Shown here in pieces: positions 27,107-35,752 of a stretch of DNA of 64,000 bases. The translations under genes and the position numbers were made by a program. Origin of the DNA: Aureicoccus marinus (lineage in GTDB: Bacteria; Bacteroidota; Bacteroidia; Flavobacteriales; Flavobacteriaceae); NCBI RefSeq assembly GCF_002954325.1, contig NZ_MQVX01000001.1, forward strand, positions 2,347,383 to 2,411,382, read 5' to 3'. Below the pieces are notes generated by a model. It was not told the origin of the DNA. It ran no database searches and worked only from the letters and a program-made list of their open reading frames with translations. Each line of letters opens with the position of its first letter. Position 1 is the stretch's first letter.

Positions 27107-28221
27107 GTCAACACCAATAAATTACCGGGTTCGGTACGGATTTTACCGGCCAATTCCAGCCGCAAAATCCACTCCATTAACTGCCCATTCGAGAGCAATA
27201 AGTGCTTTTGGACGTTTTCCGGCGTCATTTTCCCGTTCTTCTGCAAGCATAACAAGATAGACTGTTCTGTTACAAGGGTTTGTATTTTCCCTTGAGCTCC
27301 TGCACCCTTTTCCGTTGGATTGTGGTCCAAAAATCCGCTATCCGGTCGCTCCCATTTCAAAAAATCAATCAAATCCTGGGGTTCAGAAATCAATTGTGCC
27401 TTGTGATCCCGAATGAGTTCCAAACAGCCCTTGTTTTGAGGATCTGTGGTTCTGCCCGGAACCGCATAAACCTCTCGGTGATAGCCGAAGGCCAAGTCTG
27501 CTGTGATCAAACTCCCCCCGGTACTCGCCGATTGAATAACCAGTGTCGCTGAAGACAAACCAGCAATGATTCGATTGCGCCGAACAAAATGTGAAGGAAT
27601 GGGTCTTTCTTCCCTCCAAAACTCCGTTACCAAGGCGCCTTGTTTCACCACCTTTTTCCGAAAGCCCGTATGAACTGCCGGATAGGTTGCGCCTAGCCCG
27701 TGAGCCAAGCAGGCTACGGTCGCCAAGCCGGCCTCTACAGCAGCCATTTGCACCGTAATATCGATCCCCTCGGCAAATCCAGAAACCAGGGTTGGACGGT
27801 AGGCTTTAAGATCCTCGATCAAAGCCTTACAAAAAGCAGCTCCGTAGGGCGTCATTCGACGTGTGCCGACCACACTAAGGGTGTTCGAGGCCGCGAGACT
27901 GGCCTCCCCCTCCACAAAAAGCACCAAGGGTGGATCGGGAATTTCGGTTAAGCGCCGAGGATAACCAGCTTGCCCATACCCAAAAAGGGTATACCCTCGG
28001 TCTTGGGCTTCTTTAAACTCTGTTTCTGCCCTTCTTCTGGGGCCATCTTGCCTGAGTATTTCGGCCCATGGGGGCACCGAATGCCGAGCGCTTCTTGCCC
28101 AACAAATGGCATCCCAGGCCGAGCCAAATTTTTCAATGAGTTGTTTTCCTCTCACCGAACCAATTCCCTTACTGCTTTGAAATTGCAGCAGAGAAACAGT
28201 CTCTTTCTCCTTCATTATCAA
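27103..28221 (-). CDS. dprA: DNA-processing protein DprA
   Basis: DprA loads RecA on incoming single-stranded DNA during natural transformation. The 372-residue protein has an N-terminal SAM/HhH-like region (SKGIGSVRGKQLIEKFG), the extended Rossmann fold starting at LSVVGTRRMTPYGAAF near residue 113 with SGFAEGIDITVQMAAVEAG near 145, and a C-terminal winged-helix DML1-like domain (PENVQKHLLLSNGQLMEWIL). The start is an ATG at 28221 or 28215. It is divergent from the HU-CCDC81/SPOR gene. Confidence 0.93.
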   Translation of the reverse strand: MIMKEKETVSLLQFQSSKGIGSVRGKQLIEKFGSAWDAICWARSARHSVPPWAEILRQDGPRRRAETEFKEAQDRGYTLFGYGQAGYPRRLTEIPDPPLVLFVEGEASLAASNTLSVVGTRRMTPYGAAFCKALIEDLKAYRPTLVSGFAEGIDITVQMAAVEAGLATVACLAHGLGATYPAVHTGFRKKVVKQGALVTEFWREERPIPSHFVRRNRIIAGLSSATLVIQSASTGGSLITADLAFGYHREVYAVPGRTTDPQNKGCLELIRDHKAQLISEPQDLIDFLKWERPDSGFLDHNPTEKGAGAQGKIQTLVTEQSILLCLQKNGKMTPENVQKHLLLSNGQLMEWILRLELAGKIRTEPGNLLVLT

Positions 28222-28315
28222 CGTCTTAAGCCCTCAAATTACACAAAATCGATCATTGTATAACTATTAACTAATTATTCTGATTCATTTTCTATTTTTT
28301 GAGATATTTGTAGTG

Positions 28316-29251
28316 ATGCAAATGGAAAGTCACATCCAGGAACTCTTGTTTAAGCACAGCTGTATCGTCGTGCCTGGATTTGGTGCGTTTATGGCGCACA
28401 CCGCGCCAGCCGCCCACGACACAGGAGCGAATCAATTGCATCCTCCCAAAAAAACCTTGAGTTTTCACCCGCGCTTGAACCACGACGATGGTTTGCTCGT
28501 GCAGCACCTCCTCAAAGGAAAAGTCAGCAGCTCAGCAGAAGCCAAGGAGCAGATCCAAGCCACTGTAGAGGAGTGGAAATCCACTTTAGAAAGTGGTAAC
28601 GCCTTGTTTTTAGAGGGGTTGGGAAGCCTCAAGAAAAGTGCTTTAGAACGCATTGAGTTCGAAGCAGAAGTTCACAGCAATTACTTGCCTTCTTCTTTTG
28701 GGCTTTCGGCCATTGAAGTCTTGCCAAAAAACCAGGCTAAGGCGGCACCCGTTCATGAGAGTAACGAAAGAAGCTTTCAGTTAACCACCGCAGAAGAAAT
28801 TGAAGAAGATGAAGCCGGTATCTTGCCTTGGCTGAAGTACGCTTCTATGATCCTTTTATTGATTTCGGTCACTTTGACAGCCTTCTATTTCTACAACCAG
28901 GATCAGAAGAAGAACCGCCTTGCGCAACAAGAGGCCAATGATGCTATTGCCAACTACGTTCAGCAAGAGACTTTTTACGAGTCGTCCTTGATTGAATTGC
29001 CTCCAGTGGAAGTCAAGGTAGAAAAGTTCCACGTGATGGCCGGGGCCTTCCGCATTCAGGAAAATGCGACCCGTAAAATCGCCGAGCTTCGAGCGAAGGG
29101 TTACGATTCCCAGTACCTTGGTAAAAACCAATACAACCTCCACCAGGTTACTTATGGAGGTTTTGAAAATCCGAAAGACGCGAAAAAGTTTCTTTCCCTT
29201 ATCCAAGAGAGCGAAAACGCAGATGCTTGGATTCTTGCCAAAAACCAATAA
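28316..29251 (+). CDS. HU-CCDC81 and SPOR domain cell-division/envelope protein
   Basis: A protein of about 311 residues found in this form in Bacteroidota. The N-terminal 140 residues are the paired HU-CCDC81 domains (HIQELLFKHSCIVVPGFGAF; ALFLEGLGSLKKSALERIEF), one membrane helix follows near residues 178-200 (MILLLISVTLTAFYFYN), and the periplasmic C-terminus is a SPOR domain (FHVMAGAFRIQENATRKIAE, YGGFENPKDAKKFL) that binds denuded glycan strands at the septum. Cytoplasmic start, single helix and periplasmic SPOR domain imply a type II membrane protein. ATG at 28316 or 28322 is likelier than the GTG at 28313. Confidence 0.85.
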   Translation: MQMESHIQELLFKHSCIVVPGFGAFMAHTAPAAHDTGANQLHPPKKTLSFHPRLNHDDGLLVQHLLKGKVSSSAEAKEQIQATVEEWKSTLESGNALFLEGLGSLKKSALERIEFEAEVHSNYLPSSFGLSAIEVLPKNQAKAAPVHESNERSFQLTTAEEIEEDEAGILPWLKYASMILLLISVTLTAFYFYNQDQKKNRLAQQEANDAIANYVQQETFYESSLIELPPVEVKVEKFHVMAGAFRIQENATRKIAELRAKGYDSQYLGKNQYNLHQVTYGGFENPKDAKKFLSLIQESENADAWILAKNQ

Positions 29252-29303
29252 ACGCTAGTCCATCCCGGACCTAGCCGCTATCTTTACCCCCAAAATACAC
29301 AGC

Positions 29304-29816
29304 ATGAAGGCCAAGTCGCCCAGTCAATCTCGTACCGTCATGACCGACCTCGTTCTGCCGAGCGAAACCAATCCTCTGAACAACTTATTTGGAGGGGAAT
29401 TGTTGGCCCGTATGGACCGTGCGGCCAGTATTTCGGCCAGACGTCACAGTCGACGCATAACCGTTACGGCTTCCGTAAACCACGTTGCCTTCAACCACAG
29501 TATTCCTTTAGGCAGTGTTGTAACCGTAGAAGCGTCCGTTTCTCGAGCTTTTAGATCCTCCATGGAGATCTTTATAGATGTGTGGATAGAAGACCGTTTC
29601 AGCGGCGAAAAAACCAAGGCAAACGAAGCGATATACACCTTCGTCGCCGTCGACGAGACCGGGAAGCCTACCGAAGTGCCCCCAATAGTTCCTGAAACCG
29701 AACTGGAACAAGCGCGTTACGACGCAGCTTTGAGAAGAAAGCAACTCAGCTTAGTCCTCGCCGGCAAAATGAAGCCCGAAGACGCGACCGAACTCAAAGC
29801 CCTTTTTACCGATTAG
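29304..29816 (+). CDS. acyl-CoA thioesterase (hotdog fold)
   Basis: A 170-residue BACH/YciA-type thioesterase that hydrolyses acyl-CoA to free acid and CoA. Family motifs are ETNPLNNLFGGELLARMDRA with the catalytic Asn/Asp region near residue 25, the ASVNHVAFNHSIPLG strand near 55, and the EAIYTFVAVDETGKP strand near 112. Length is at the family norm for one hotdog domain plus a C-terminal helix. A weak -7-like TATCTTTA lies about 20 bases upstream. Chain-length preference cannot be read. Confidence 0.88.
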   Translation: MKAKSPSQSRTVMTDLVLPSETNPLNNLFGGELLARMDRAASISARRHSRRITVTASVNHVAFNHSIPLGSVVTVEASVSRAFRSSMEIFIDVWIEDRFSGEKTKANEAIYTFVAVDETGKPTEVPPIVPETELEQARYDAALRRKQLSLVLAGKMKPEDATELKALFTD

Positions 29817-29818
29817 TT

Positions 29819-30069
29819 TTAGCGTATATACAGCCTGATCCCTACACTGGGAATGAAGTAATCCACCCGCTTAAAAAAATCCTCCATACCTGGGGCCGTT
29901 TTGATATTCATCCAAACCCGGATCAATAAGCCGTGAGCATAAGGCAGCCTAGACTGGCTTCTCCCAAAACAGCGCAGTAGTAAGGGGGCTTGTCCTGGGC
30001 ACAGGTACATCCCGTCGCTAGGAGCACCCCTAAAACCAGATGCTGTATATTCTCACTAATCCATTGCAT
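29819..30069 (-). CDS. small lipoprotein-like gene, apparent frameshift
   Basis: From an ATG at 30069 a 48-codon frame encodes MQWISENIQHLVLGVLLATG followed by CTCAQDKPPYYCAVLG, which looks like a lipoprotein signal with lipobox LATGC. The frame then stops at 29923. Adding one G to the GGG run (plus-strand CCC at 29963-29965) restores it as AVLGRSQSRLPYAHGLLIRV and onward to SVGIRLYIR, giving 83 residues. This matches the one-base-deletion pattern of other genes here. It overlaps the stop of the preceding small gene by 14 bases. No family is recognised, and the intact product is an inference. Confidence 0.4.
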
Positions 30070-30403
30070 AGCGGTAAGTTTGGTTAGCATCGGGGCTAAG
30101 GGTTACACTTCCTTCTTCCTGCACTGCCCTATTGATTCGGAAAAATTGGATCTCAAAGTAGCTCCCTTCCCGGGTTGTGAATTCTAAGCTTGCTGAGGGT
30201 TCACCCGGTAAAAGCCGAAAGAAGTCGGTCATTTGATCACTCGCGAAGCATATCGAATACTGACCTCCAAGGCATCTCCTGTAAAAACGGGACGGCTTCC
30301 TCGTGCCTCCAGGCTTGTCATTCTATCCCTTCCTTGACCATCCAGACTCGTGAGACCTAAGACATCAAAAAAGGTCTCCTGTCGAAAGCTTTCTCTTTCT
30401 CAT
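30056..30403 (-). CDS. small hypothetical gene with apparent frameshifts
   Basis: A candidate start ATG at 30403 lies four bases after the aldo/keto reductase stop. The reading frame breaks near 30388-30400 and again near 30236-30247. If both are repaired, a product of about 115 residues results: an N-terminal part with TFFDVLGLTSLDGQGRDRMT and DALEVSIRYAS, and a C-terminal part with FFRLLPGEPSASLEFTTREG and SYFEIQFFRINRAVQEEG ending in YRYAMD. The separate frames are coherent and soluble-protein-like, which favours a real gene over chance. No family recognised. It could also be a genuine decaying pseudogene. Confidence 0.35.
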
Positions 30404-30406
30404 CAC

Positions 30407-31243
30407 TTAAAAATCAAAGTTATCCGGATCCGGACCAAAGCGTTTTCCGCGGTTTAAGCCGTCTAGAATAGCTACATCCTCTGCGGATAACTCAAAATCA
30501 AAAAGGTCCGCATTGCTTATAATGCGTTCTTTTTTCACCGACTTGGGGATGGTCACGACCCCCTTTTGTAAATCCCATCGCAAAACGATTTGGGCGATAC
30601 TCTTTCCGTATTTATCAGCCATTTCACGCATGACTTCTAATTGGAAAATATGGCCTTGCATCAAAGGAGACCAGGCTTCGTATTGGATCGATTTTGAGGC
30701 GCAGAAATCCAAGAGTTCTTGCTGCACCAAGTAAGGGTGAAATTCCATCTGGTTGACCATGGGCACCACTTCGGCTTCCGTCAGTAAATCTTCTAACTGA
30801 TGTTGCAGAAAATTACTGACTCCAATAGCCCGTACCCGCCCTTCGGCATAGATTTTTTCGAGAGCCTTCCACGTCTCCTTGTACTTTCCCTTCGTAGGCC
30901 AGTGAATCAGGTAGAGATCCAGGTATTCCAGTCCCAGTCGTTTCAAACTCTCGTCATAGGCACGCAGGGTACTTTCAAAGCCCTGGTCAGCATTCCACAC
31001 TTTGCTCACAATAAATTGATCGTCTCGGGAAATTCCGGAATGGCGCAGGCCTTCACCTACCCCTTCTTCATTTTTATAAATTGAGGCGGTATCGATATGG
31101 CGGTAACCGGCTTCTAAAGCCCATTCTACCGCTTGAATAACTTCTTTTCCGTTTTCTGAGAGGTAGACGCCTAAGCCCAAATAAGGCATTTTGACGCCAT
31201 TGTGCAGTTGGAAACTTCCGTCCAGGGTAGTAATTGCAGACAT
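30407..31243 (-). CDS. aldo/keto reductase
   Basis: An NADPH-dependent oxidoreductase of the AKR superfamily, TIM-barrel, cytosolic. The ATG at 31243 gives MSAITTLDGSFQLHNGVKMP and 278 residues, the usual length; an upstream ATG at 31279 adds 12 residues and is less likely. The catalytic tetrad is visible: Asp and Tyr in YRHIDTASIYKNEEGVGEGL, Lys in FIVSKVWN and His in YLDLYLIHWP. The cofactor-binding IPKSVKKERIISNADLFDFE lies near the C-terminus. Relatives reduce methylglyoxal, 2,5-diketogluconate and other carbonyls; substrate unknown. Confidence 0.9.
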   Translation of the reverse strand: MSAITTLDGSFQLHNGVKMPYLGLGVYLSENGKEVIQAVEWALEAGYRHIDTASIYKNEEGVGEGLRHSGISRDDQFIVSKVWNADQGFESTLRAYDESLKRLGLEYLDLYLIHWPTKGKYKETWKALEKIYAEGRVRAIGVSNFLQHQLEDLLTEAEVVPMVNQMEFHPYLVQQELLDFCASKSIQYEAWSPLMQGHIFQLEVMREMADKYGKSIAQIVLRWDLQKGVVTIPKSVKKERIISNADLFDFELSAEDVAILDGLNRGKRFGPDPDNFDF

Positions 31244-31279
31244 GGCCGTGTTGTGTTCTAGGTCACAACAAGATAGCAA

Positions 31280-32503
31280 CTACAGGCGATAAATCCAGTT
31301 CTCCGGATTCAATTTTTTCAGGTTCTTGTAGAGGTAAAATTTGAGCTTGGTACTCCCCTGCCCATTGGTGTAGATATCTCCCAAAATGGTCTTTGAGGTC
31401 ACCTTATCTCCCTTTTCGACATACACCTTCGAGAGGTTGTAGTAAAACGAAATGTAGTTCCCGTGACGCACGTAGACCCCTTTACGGCCTAGCTTACTGG
31501 TCATCACGGTCATCACCTCGCCTTCAAAAATAGCCCGGGCCTGCTCGCCCTTTGCCGTACTGATGGTGACCCCGCTGTTGTTGTGCTGGAGAGATGGATA
31601 GACCTTGTCCTGGTATAGTCCAAAACCTTCGCTTTTCACTCCTTTCTCGACCGGCCAAATCAATTTGCCGCGGTTGGATTCAAAATTGTTCGCTAACACC
31701 TTGGCTTCCGGGGTCAACACAAAGGAATTGCCACTGGCTCCGGACTCCTTGTTGGCCCGCGCGATTTCGAGGCGAATCAATTTGTTGATTTCGGCATCGA
31801 TTTGACGCGCATCTTTCCTCTTTTTCGCCAATTGACTGGAATAGCGTGATTCGTTTGATTTGATGCTCTTTAATAAGGCCTTTTGAGATTGCAAGTCCTC
31901 CGTCAGGCTCTCTTTGGCCTCTTTGTTTTCGTCAATAAGGCGATTTTTGTCTTTTCGTTGAATAATGAGGTCCTTGTTCACCTCAGCGAGGCGCTTGGTT
32001 TTGGATTGAATCTCTTGCCCCTGTTTTTTACGGTACTTGGTGTACTGCTTCATGTACTGCCAACGCTTGTAGGCCTGTTGAAAGCTCTCCGAAGAAAGCA
32101 CGAACATCAAACGGTTCTGTTGCGCTCTGTTCTGGTAGGATTTATGAATCATCCCCGCATAATCCTTTTTCAGATTCCCGAGATCTTGCCGCAGCCGACT
32201 CACTTCCCGAATATTGCTGTTGATTCGGCGGTTGATCAGGTTAGACTGCTGTTGGGTAAGGCGCAATAGTTTTTGCTGAGAGCTGATTTTTTGATCGATG
32301 GCCTGCATCTGTTCCATCACATTGCCCTTCTGCTTTTTCTCTGTGAGCAGGAGCTCATTGATGCGTTTGATATCTTGTTGCAACTTGGCTCTTTCAGCCT
32401 CCAGAGCCTTCTGTTCCTTGGATTGGGCGTTCAGGGACAGGGTGCCCACTAAGGCGAGCCCCAGAATAAAATGCTTGAAGAAATGCGTTTTAAACGTGCC
32501 CAT
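31280..32503 (-). CDS. envC: EnvC-like murein hydrolase activator
   Basis: A periplasmic protein of 407 residues with a signal peptide (HFILGLALVGTLSLNAQ), a long coiled coil over about residues 28-255 (Lys/Glu/Gln-rich heptads), and a C-terminal LytM/M23 domain. The domain lacks the zinc-binding residues of active peptidases: the site that should read HxGxD is HNNSGVTIST and the HxH site is KLKFYLYKN. As in E. coli EnvC it is therefore expected to activate amidases at division rather than cut peptidoglycan itself. It is the last gene of the envelope block flippase-dut-nucleotidyltransferase-TPR-DUF4292-envC. Confidence 0.88.
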   Translation of the reverse strand: MGTFKTHFFKHFILGLALVGTLSLNAQSKEQKALEAERAKLQQDIKRINELLLTEKKQKGNVMEQMQAIDQKISSQQKLLRLTQQQSNLINRRINSNIREVSRLRQDLGNLKKDYAGMIHKSYQNRAQQNRLMFVLSSESFQQAYKRWQYMKQYTKYRKKQGQEIQSKTKRLAEVNKDLIIQRKDKNRLIDENKEAKESLTEDLQSQKALLKSIKSNESRYSSQLAKKRKDARQIDAEINKLIRLEIARANKESGASGNSFVLTPEAKVLANNFESNRGKLIWPVEKGVKSEGFGLYQDKVYPSLQHNNSGVTISTAKGEQARAIFEGEVMTVMTSKLGRKGVYVRHGNYISFYYNLSKVYVEKGDKVTSKTILGDIYTNGQGSTKLKFYLYKNLKKLNPENWIYRL

Positions 32504-32525
32504 GAACCGAGTTCTTTCCGTGAAA

Positions 32526-33284
32526 TTACTGAATCAGTTTGTATCCTTTCGGTATTCGGTAAGGAAAACTCAATTTGCGATCGAATTCCATTTGCCGATA
32601 ATCCAGATCGATTATACTGTTGTTGTCTGGCAAACTGGCTTTGACCAAAACCTTTTCGGGCAGTACGCGCTCCCCTACTTTTTGGTAGCGGTAACCCACT
32701 TCAAAAGACTGTCCTGCTCGGGAACGATAGACCTGCTGAGAAGCGATCTTGAAGGTGGCCGGATCAATCAAAATGAGTAGATCGAATAAAAAGTCTTGCT
32801 TTTTGGGCTCCAATCGGTACTGTTTGCCCAGAATATCCGAAGTAAAACGGCGACGGTCCAATTCGACGATCGATTGGCCTAACAACAGGTTCTGAACCTG
32901 ATCAAATTCAAGCTCGACCCCGATCATTCTCTCCAGATAGGCGAAATCACCCTCGAAGTACTCTTTCTCGAGTTTATTGTAAAAACTGATCCGTTCTGGG
33001 GTTAGGTAAGCCTTAAACATGCCGAGGGGGGCACTGATCCAAATCGCCTTGTCCTTTTCCATGCGAAAGCTCAAACTGGTCCCTTGCTTGGACGCCCCGT
33101 TGTCGTATTCCACTTTGATCCTCCCTCTCAAGGTTTTAAAGTTGAGGGCTCCTTCGTTGTGGTTGCGCACCAATGCCTTGGTGGTAATCGGTTTTATCTC
33201 GGCCTCCGAAATGACTTTCCGAGAACTCGAACAGGCCGAAAAGACCAAGAGAACAAAAAGGCCTGTAATTTTGTAAATACGCAT
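32526..33284 (-). CDS. DUF4292 family lipoprotein
   Basis: A 252-residue envelope lipoprotein: signal MRIYKITGLFVLLVFSAC with lipid Cys at residue 18, then a beta-rich domain (FKTLRGRIKVEYDNG, AIWISAPLGMFKAYLTPER, LLLGQSIVELD, GYRYQKVGERVLPEKVLV). The pattern matches DUF4292, a Bacteroidota family with a LolB/LppX-like half-barrel that may bind lipid. It lies between the TPR protein gene (seven bases upstream) and envC (22 bases downstream) in a block that I recall as conserved in Flavobacteria. Confidence 0.85.
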   Translation of the reverse strand: MRIYKITGLFVLLVFSACSSSRKVISEAEIKPITTKALVRNHNEGALNFKTLRGRIKVEYDNGASKQGTSLSFRMEKDKAIWISAPLGMFKAYLTPERISFYNKLEKEYFEGDFAYLERMIGVELEFDQVQNLLLGQSIVELDRRRFTSDILGKQYRLEPKKQDFLFDLLILIDPATFKIASQQVYRSRAGQSFEVGYRYQKVGERVLPEKVLVKASLPDNNSIIDLDYRQMEFDRKLSFPYRIPKGYKLIQ

Positions 33285-33291
33285 GCTTGCC

Positions 33292-34287
33292 TTAATTGGG
33301 ATTATTCTCGTTCAACTTCTTCTGGTAGTACTTCAACTTTTCCGGCTCTCCCAACAGCTCGTAAGCTTCGGCAAGCGCTTGGTAAATAAATAGGCTTAAC
33401 TGCCCTTCCTCCAACAAATAATCCAGGCTTTCCTCCAAGATCGTGGTCGCCTCTTTCGCTTTGCCTTGTTTCAATAAGGCCCATCCCTTGTAATAGTAAA
33501 AGTCGGGCTGAAGAGGGTAATTCTCATTGGCCTCCGTACTCTCTTTGTACAGACGACTGAACTCCCCTTCTTGTTGCAAGGTCCTCAGGTTTTTTTTGAT
33601 CTGATCTACCGGGTTCTCTGCATCATCCTGCTTCTTTGCTTCTACAGAAGTGCTTTTAGGTTGCTTAAGGGCCTCCGTAAGGGCTCTTGTCATTGGATCT
33701 CCTTTCGCCTTGGCTTCTTCTAAATCAGCGCTAAGTTGAGAATAGTTATTTGGGCTTTTGATCCTCTTGAAAAAACCGGAAGCTTCGTCATAACGGTTTC
33801 TTTTTAAACTGATCCTAGCCATATTGGACCAAAACACATCGTTCTGAAAACTGAGATCTTCACCCTGACGAGCGATACTTCCTTCTCCCAAGCGATACTG
33901 GTAGTACCAATAGGTGTCCGTATACCAGTAATTGTCAGGTTCCATACGAACTGCTTTTGCCGCGTACGGGAACCCCAAAGCAAATTGGCGATCCAACCGA
34001 TAAATCCGAGCCATCTCGTGATAGACCGCTGATTGATCTGGCTGGAGCTGTATGCACTTTTGGAGGTAATTGATCGCACGGTCGTAGTTCTTGATTCCTT
34101 TTTGCTGGAGGGCCGAGAAAAAAGCCTCTTGAAATTCATCCGAGTATTCCTCGAGGTAGACAGAAGCATCTTCCTCCTCCTGAGCAAATATACCGATCGG
34201 AATAACAAAAACACCCACGAACAACAGGCTGTTAACGCAAGGTTTTACAGCTTTTATAATGTTCGGTATTTTTTTCGTTTTTATCAC
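33292..34287 (-). CDS. tetratricopeptide repeat periplasmic protein
   Basis: A 331-residue exported protein with an N-terminal signal (LLFVGVFVIPIGIFAQ) and TPR repeats, the clearest being NYDRAINYLQKCIQLQPDQS and FYYYKGWALLKQGKAKEATT with AYELLGEPEKLKYYQKKL. A Lys/Gln-rich linker separates two TPR clusters. The start is a GTG that overlaps the nucleotidyltransferase stop by one base (TAGTG). Position in the envelope block suggests a scaffolding role, but no partner is known. Confidence 0.75.
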   Translation of the reverse strand: MIKTKKIPNIIKAVKPCVNSLLFVGVFVIPIGIFAQEEEDASVYLEEYSDEFQEAFFSALQQKGIKNYDRAINYLQKCIQLQPDQSAVYHEMARIYRLDRQFALGFPYAAKAVRMEPDNYWYTDTYWYYQYRLGEGSIARQGEDLSFQNDVFWSNMARISLKRNRYDEASGFFKRIKSPNNYSQLSADLEEAKAKGDPMTRALTEALKQPKSTSVEAKKQDDAENPVDQIKKNLRTLQQEGEFSRLYKESTEANENYPLQPDFYYYKGWALLKQGKAKEATTILEESLDYLLEEGQLSLFIYQALAEAYELLGEPEKLKYYQKKLNENNPN

Positions 34288-35302
34288 TACTTCAATTCGC
34301 TATAGTCCCCCAGACTCACACTATGGAACTCCCCATTATAAGTAACGTGATTTCCGATCATTGCGTCTTTAAGCTTTGCATTTTCGATTACGGAATGACT
34401 TTGGATCAAACTGTTTTCGATTACTGAATCTACAATTTTAGTGCCAGGTCCGACCGAAACATAGGGGCCTATCGTACTGCCTTTAATCTCTGCGCCTTCC
34501 CCAATAAAGCAAGGCGGAATAATCTGAGAACCTGCATCGCTAGCAGAACGCTCACTCACCAACGGCTCCCCTTCTTTCTCCAGAAAGCCCAACATGCGTT
34601 GGTTAGTCTCCACAGTAACGGCTTTGTTTCCGCAATCCATCCAATGATCCACCTGCCCGGTCACAAAACGTCTTCCGGCGGCCATCATTCGCTTAATTCC
34701 ATCATTGATCTGGTATTCCCCGCCATTGACGATATCGTTGTCTAGAACGTACTGGAGCTCGTCCTTGAGTACGCTGACGTCTTTGAAGTAGTAGATTCCG
34801 ATGACGGCCTTATCCGAAACAAACTCGGTGGGCTTTTCAACCAATTCTACGATGTCTCCCGCTTCGTTCAAGTTTACGACACCATAAGCCTCAGGGTTTT
34901 CGACCTGCTTAACCCAAATCACACTATCGGCCTCTCGATCCAATTGAAAATCAGCGGATCAGGGTATCGGCGTAGGCGATTACAGCCGGGCCGCTCAACG
35001 AAGGCTTAGCGCTCATAATCGCGTGTCCGGTCCCTAAAGGCTCGTCCTGTCGGTATATACTGGCTTTGGCCCCTAACTCTCCGGCCAATTTTGGAGGCTT
35101 TCGACCACGTCCTCTCCAAAAAGGCGGGATCCCCCAAGATAAAGGCTACTTCTTCAATGGGATCGCCTAGCACCTTGGCGATGTCCTTGACCAAGCGATG
35201 AACAATGGGCATCCCAGCGACGGGAACCAGAGGCTTGGGCACAGTTAAGGTGTGGGGTCTGAGGCGCGAACCTCGACCGGCCATGGGTACAATTATTTTC
35301 AT
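34287..35302 (-). CDS. sugar-phosphate nucleotidyltransferase, three apparent frameshifts
   Basis: A nucleotidyltransferase that makes an NDP-sugar from a sugar 1-phosphate. The N-terminal frame has the signature MKIIVPMAGRGSRLRPHTLT and VPKPLVPVAGMPIVHRLVKD. The second frame (34287-34943) has the rest of the catalytic domain (EKPTEFVSDKAVIGIYYFKD, QVDHWMDCGNKAVTVETNQR) and a left-handed beta-helix tail (FIGEGAEIKGSTIGPYVSVG). Three breaks between them, at 35118-35122, 35087-35088 and 34953-34957, are repaired by one, one and two bases to read AFFGEDVVESLQNLAGELGA, YRQDEPLGTGHAIMSAKP and YADTLIRADFQLDREA. The intact product is about 339 residues. Sugar and nucleotide are not determined. Confidence 0.82.
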
Positions 35303-35317
35303 GTTAATGTTGGTTTA

Positions 35318-35752
35318 TTATTCTGTTCCAGTGCTACCAAATCCACCGCTACCGCGTTCTGTGGTTCCGAGTTCACTGACTTCTTCCCACTCAATACGCT
35401 CGTGCTTGGCAATCACCATTTGGGCAATGCGCTCTCCGTTCTCGACCACGAACTCGTCTTGTGATAAGTTCACCAGAATTACACCGATTTCTCCACGGTA
35501 ATCCGCATCGATGGTTCCGGGGGCATTCACCAGGCCAATTCCCTTCTTAGCCGCCAATCCAGAACGCGCTCTGATCTGCGCTTCGTATCCTCCGGGCAGT
35601 TCAATATGCAGTCCGGTTTTGACAATGGCTCTTTCGAGGGGTTTAAGGGTGATGGGTTCGCTAATAGAGGCTCGGAGGTCCATACCTGCAGACAAAAGGG
35701 TTTCGTAAGAAGGCAGTGGGTGGTTGGAGTTGTTAATAATGCGTATGTTCAC
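35318..35752 (-). CDS. dut: dUTP diphosphatase
   Basis: A trimeric dUTPase that cleaves dUTP to dUMP, keeping uracil out of DNA. All five motifs are present in 144 residues: [45 protein letters not shown] and the C-terminal GSGGFGSTG. It overlaps the flippase stop by 20 bases and belongs to the same minus-strand block. Confidence 0.96.
   Translation of the reverse strand: MNIRIINNSNHPLPSYETLLSAGMDLRASISEPITLKPLERAIVKTGLHIELPGGYEAQIRARSGLAAKKGIGLVNAPGTIDADYRGEIGVILVNLSQDEFVVENGERIAQMVIAKHERIEWEEVSELGTTERGSGGFGSTGTE

Noticed and set aside
31280..32503. Active M23 endopeptidase
   Set aside because: The zinc-binding His and Asp positions are replaced, so it fits an EnvC-like activator.
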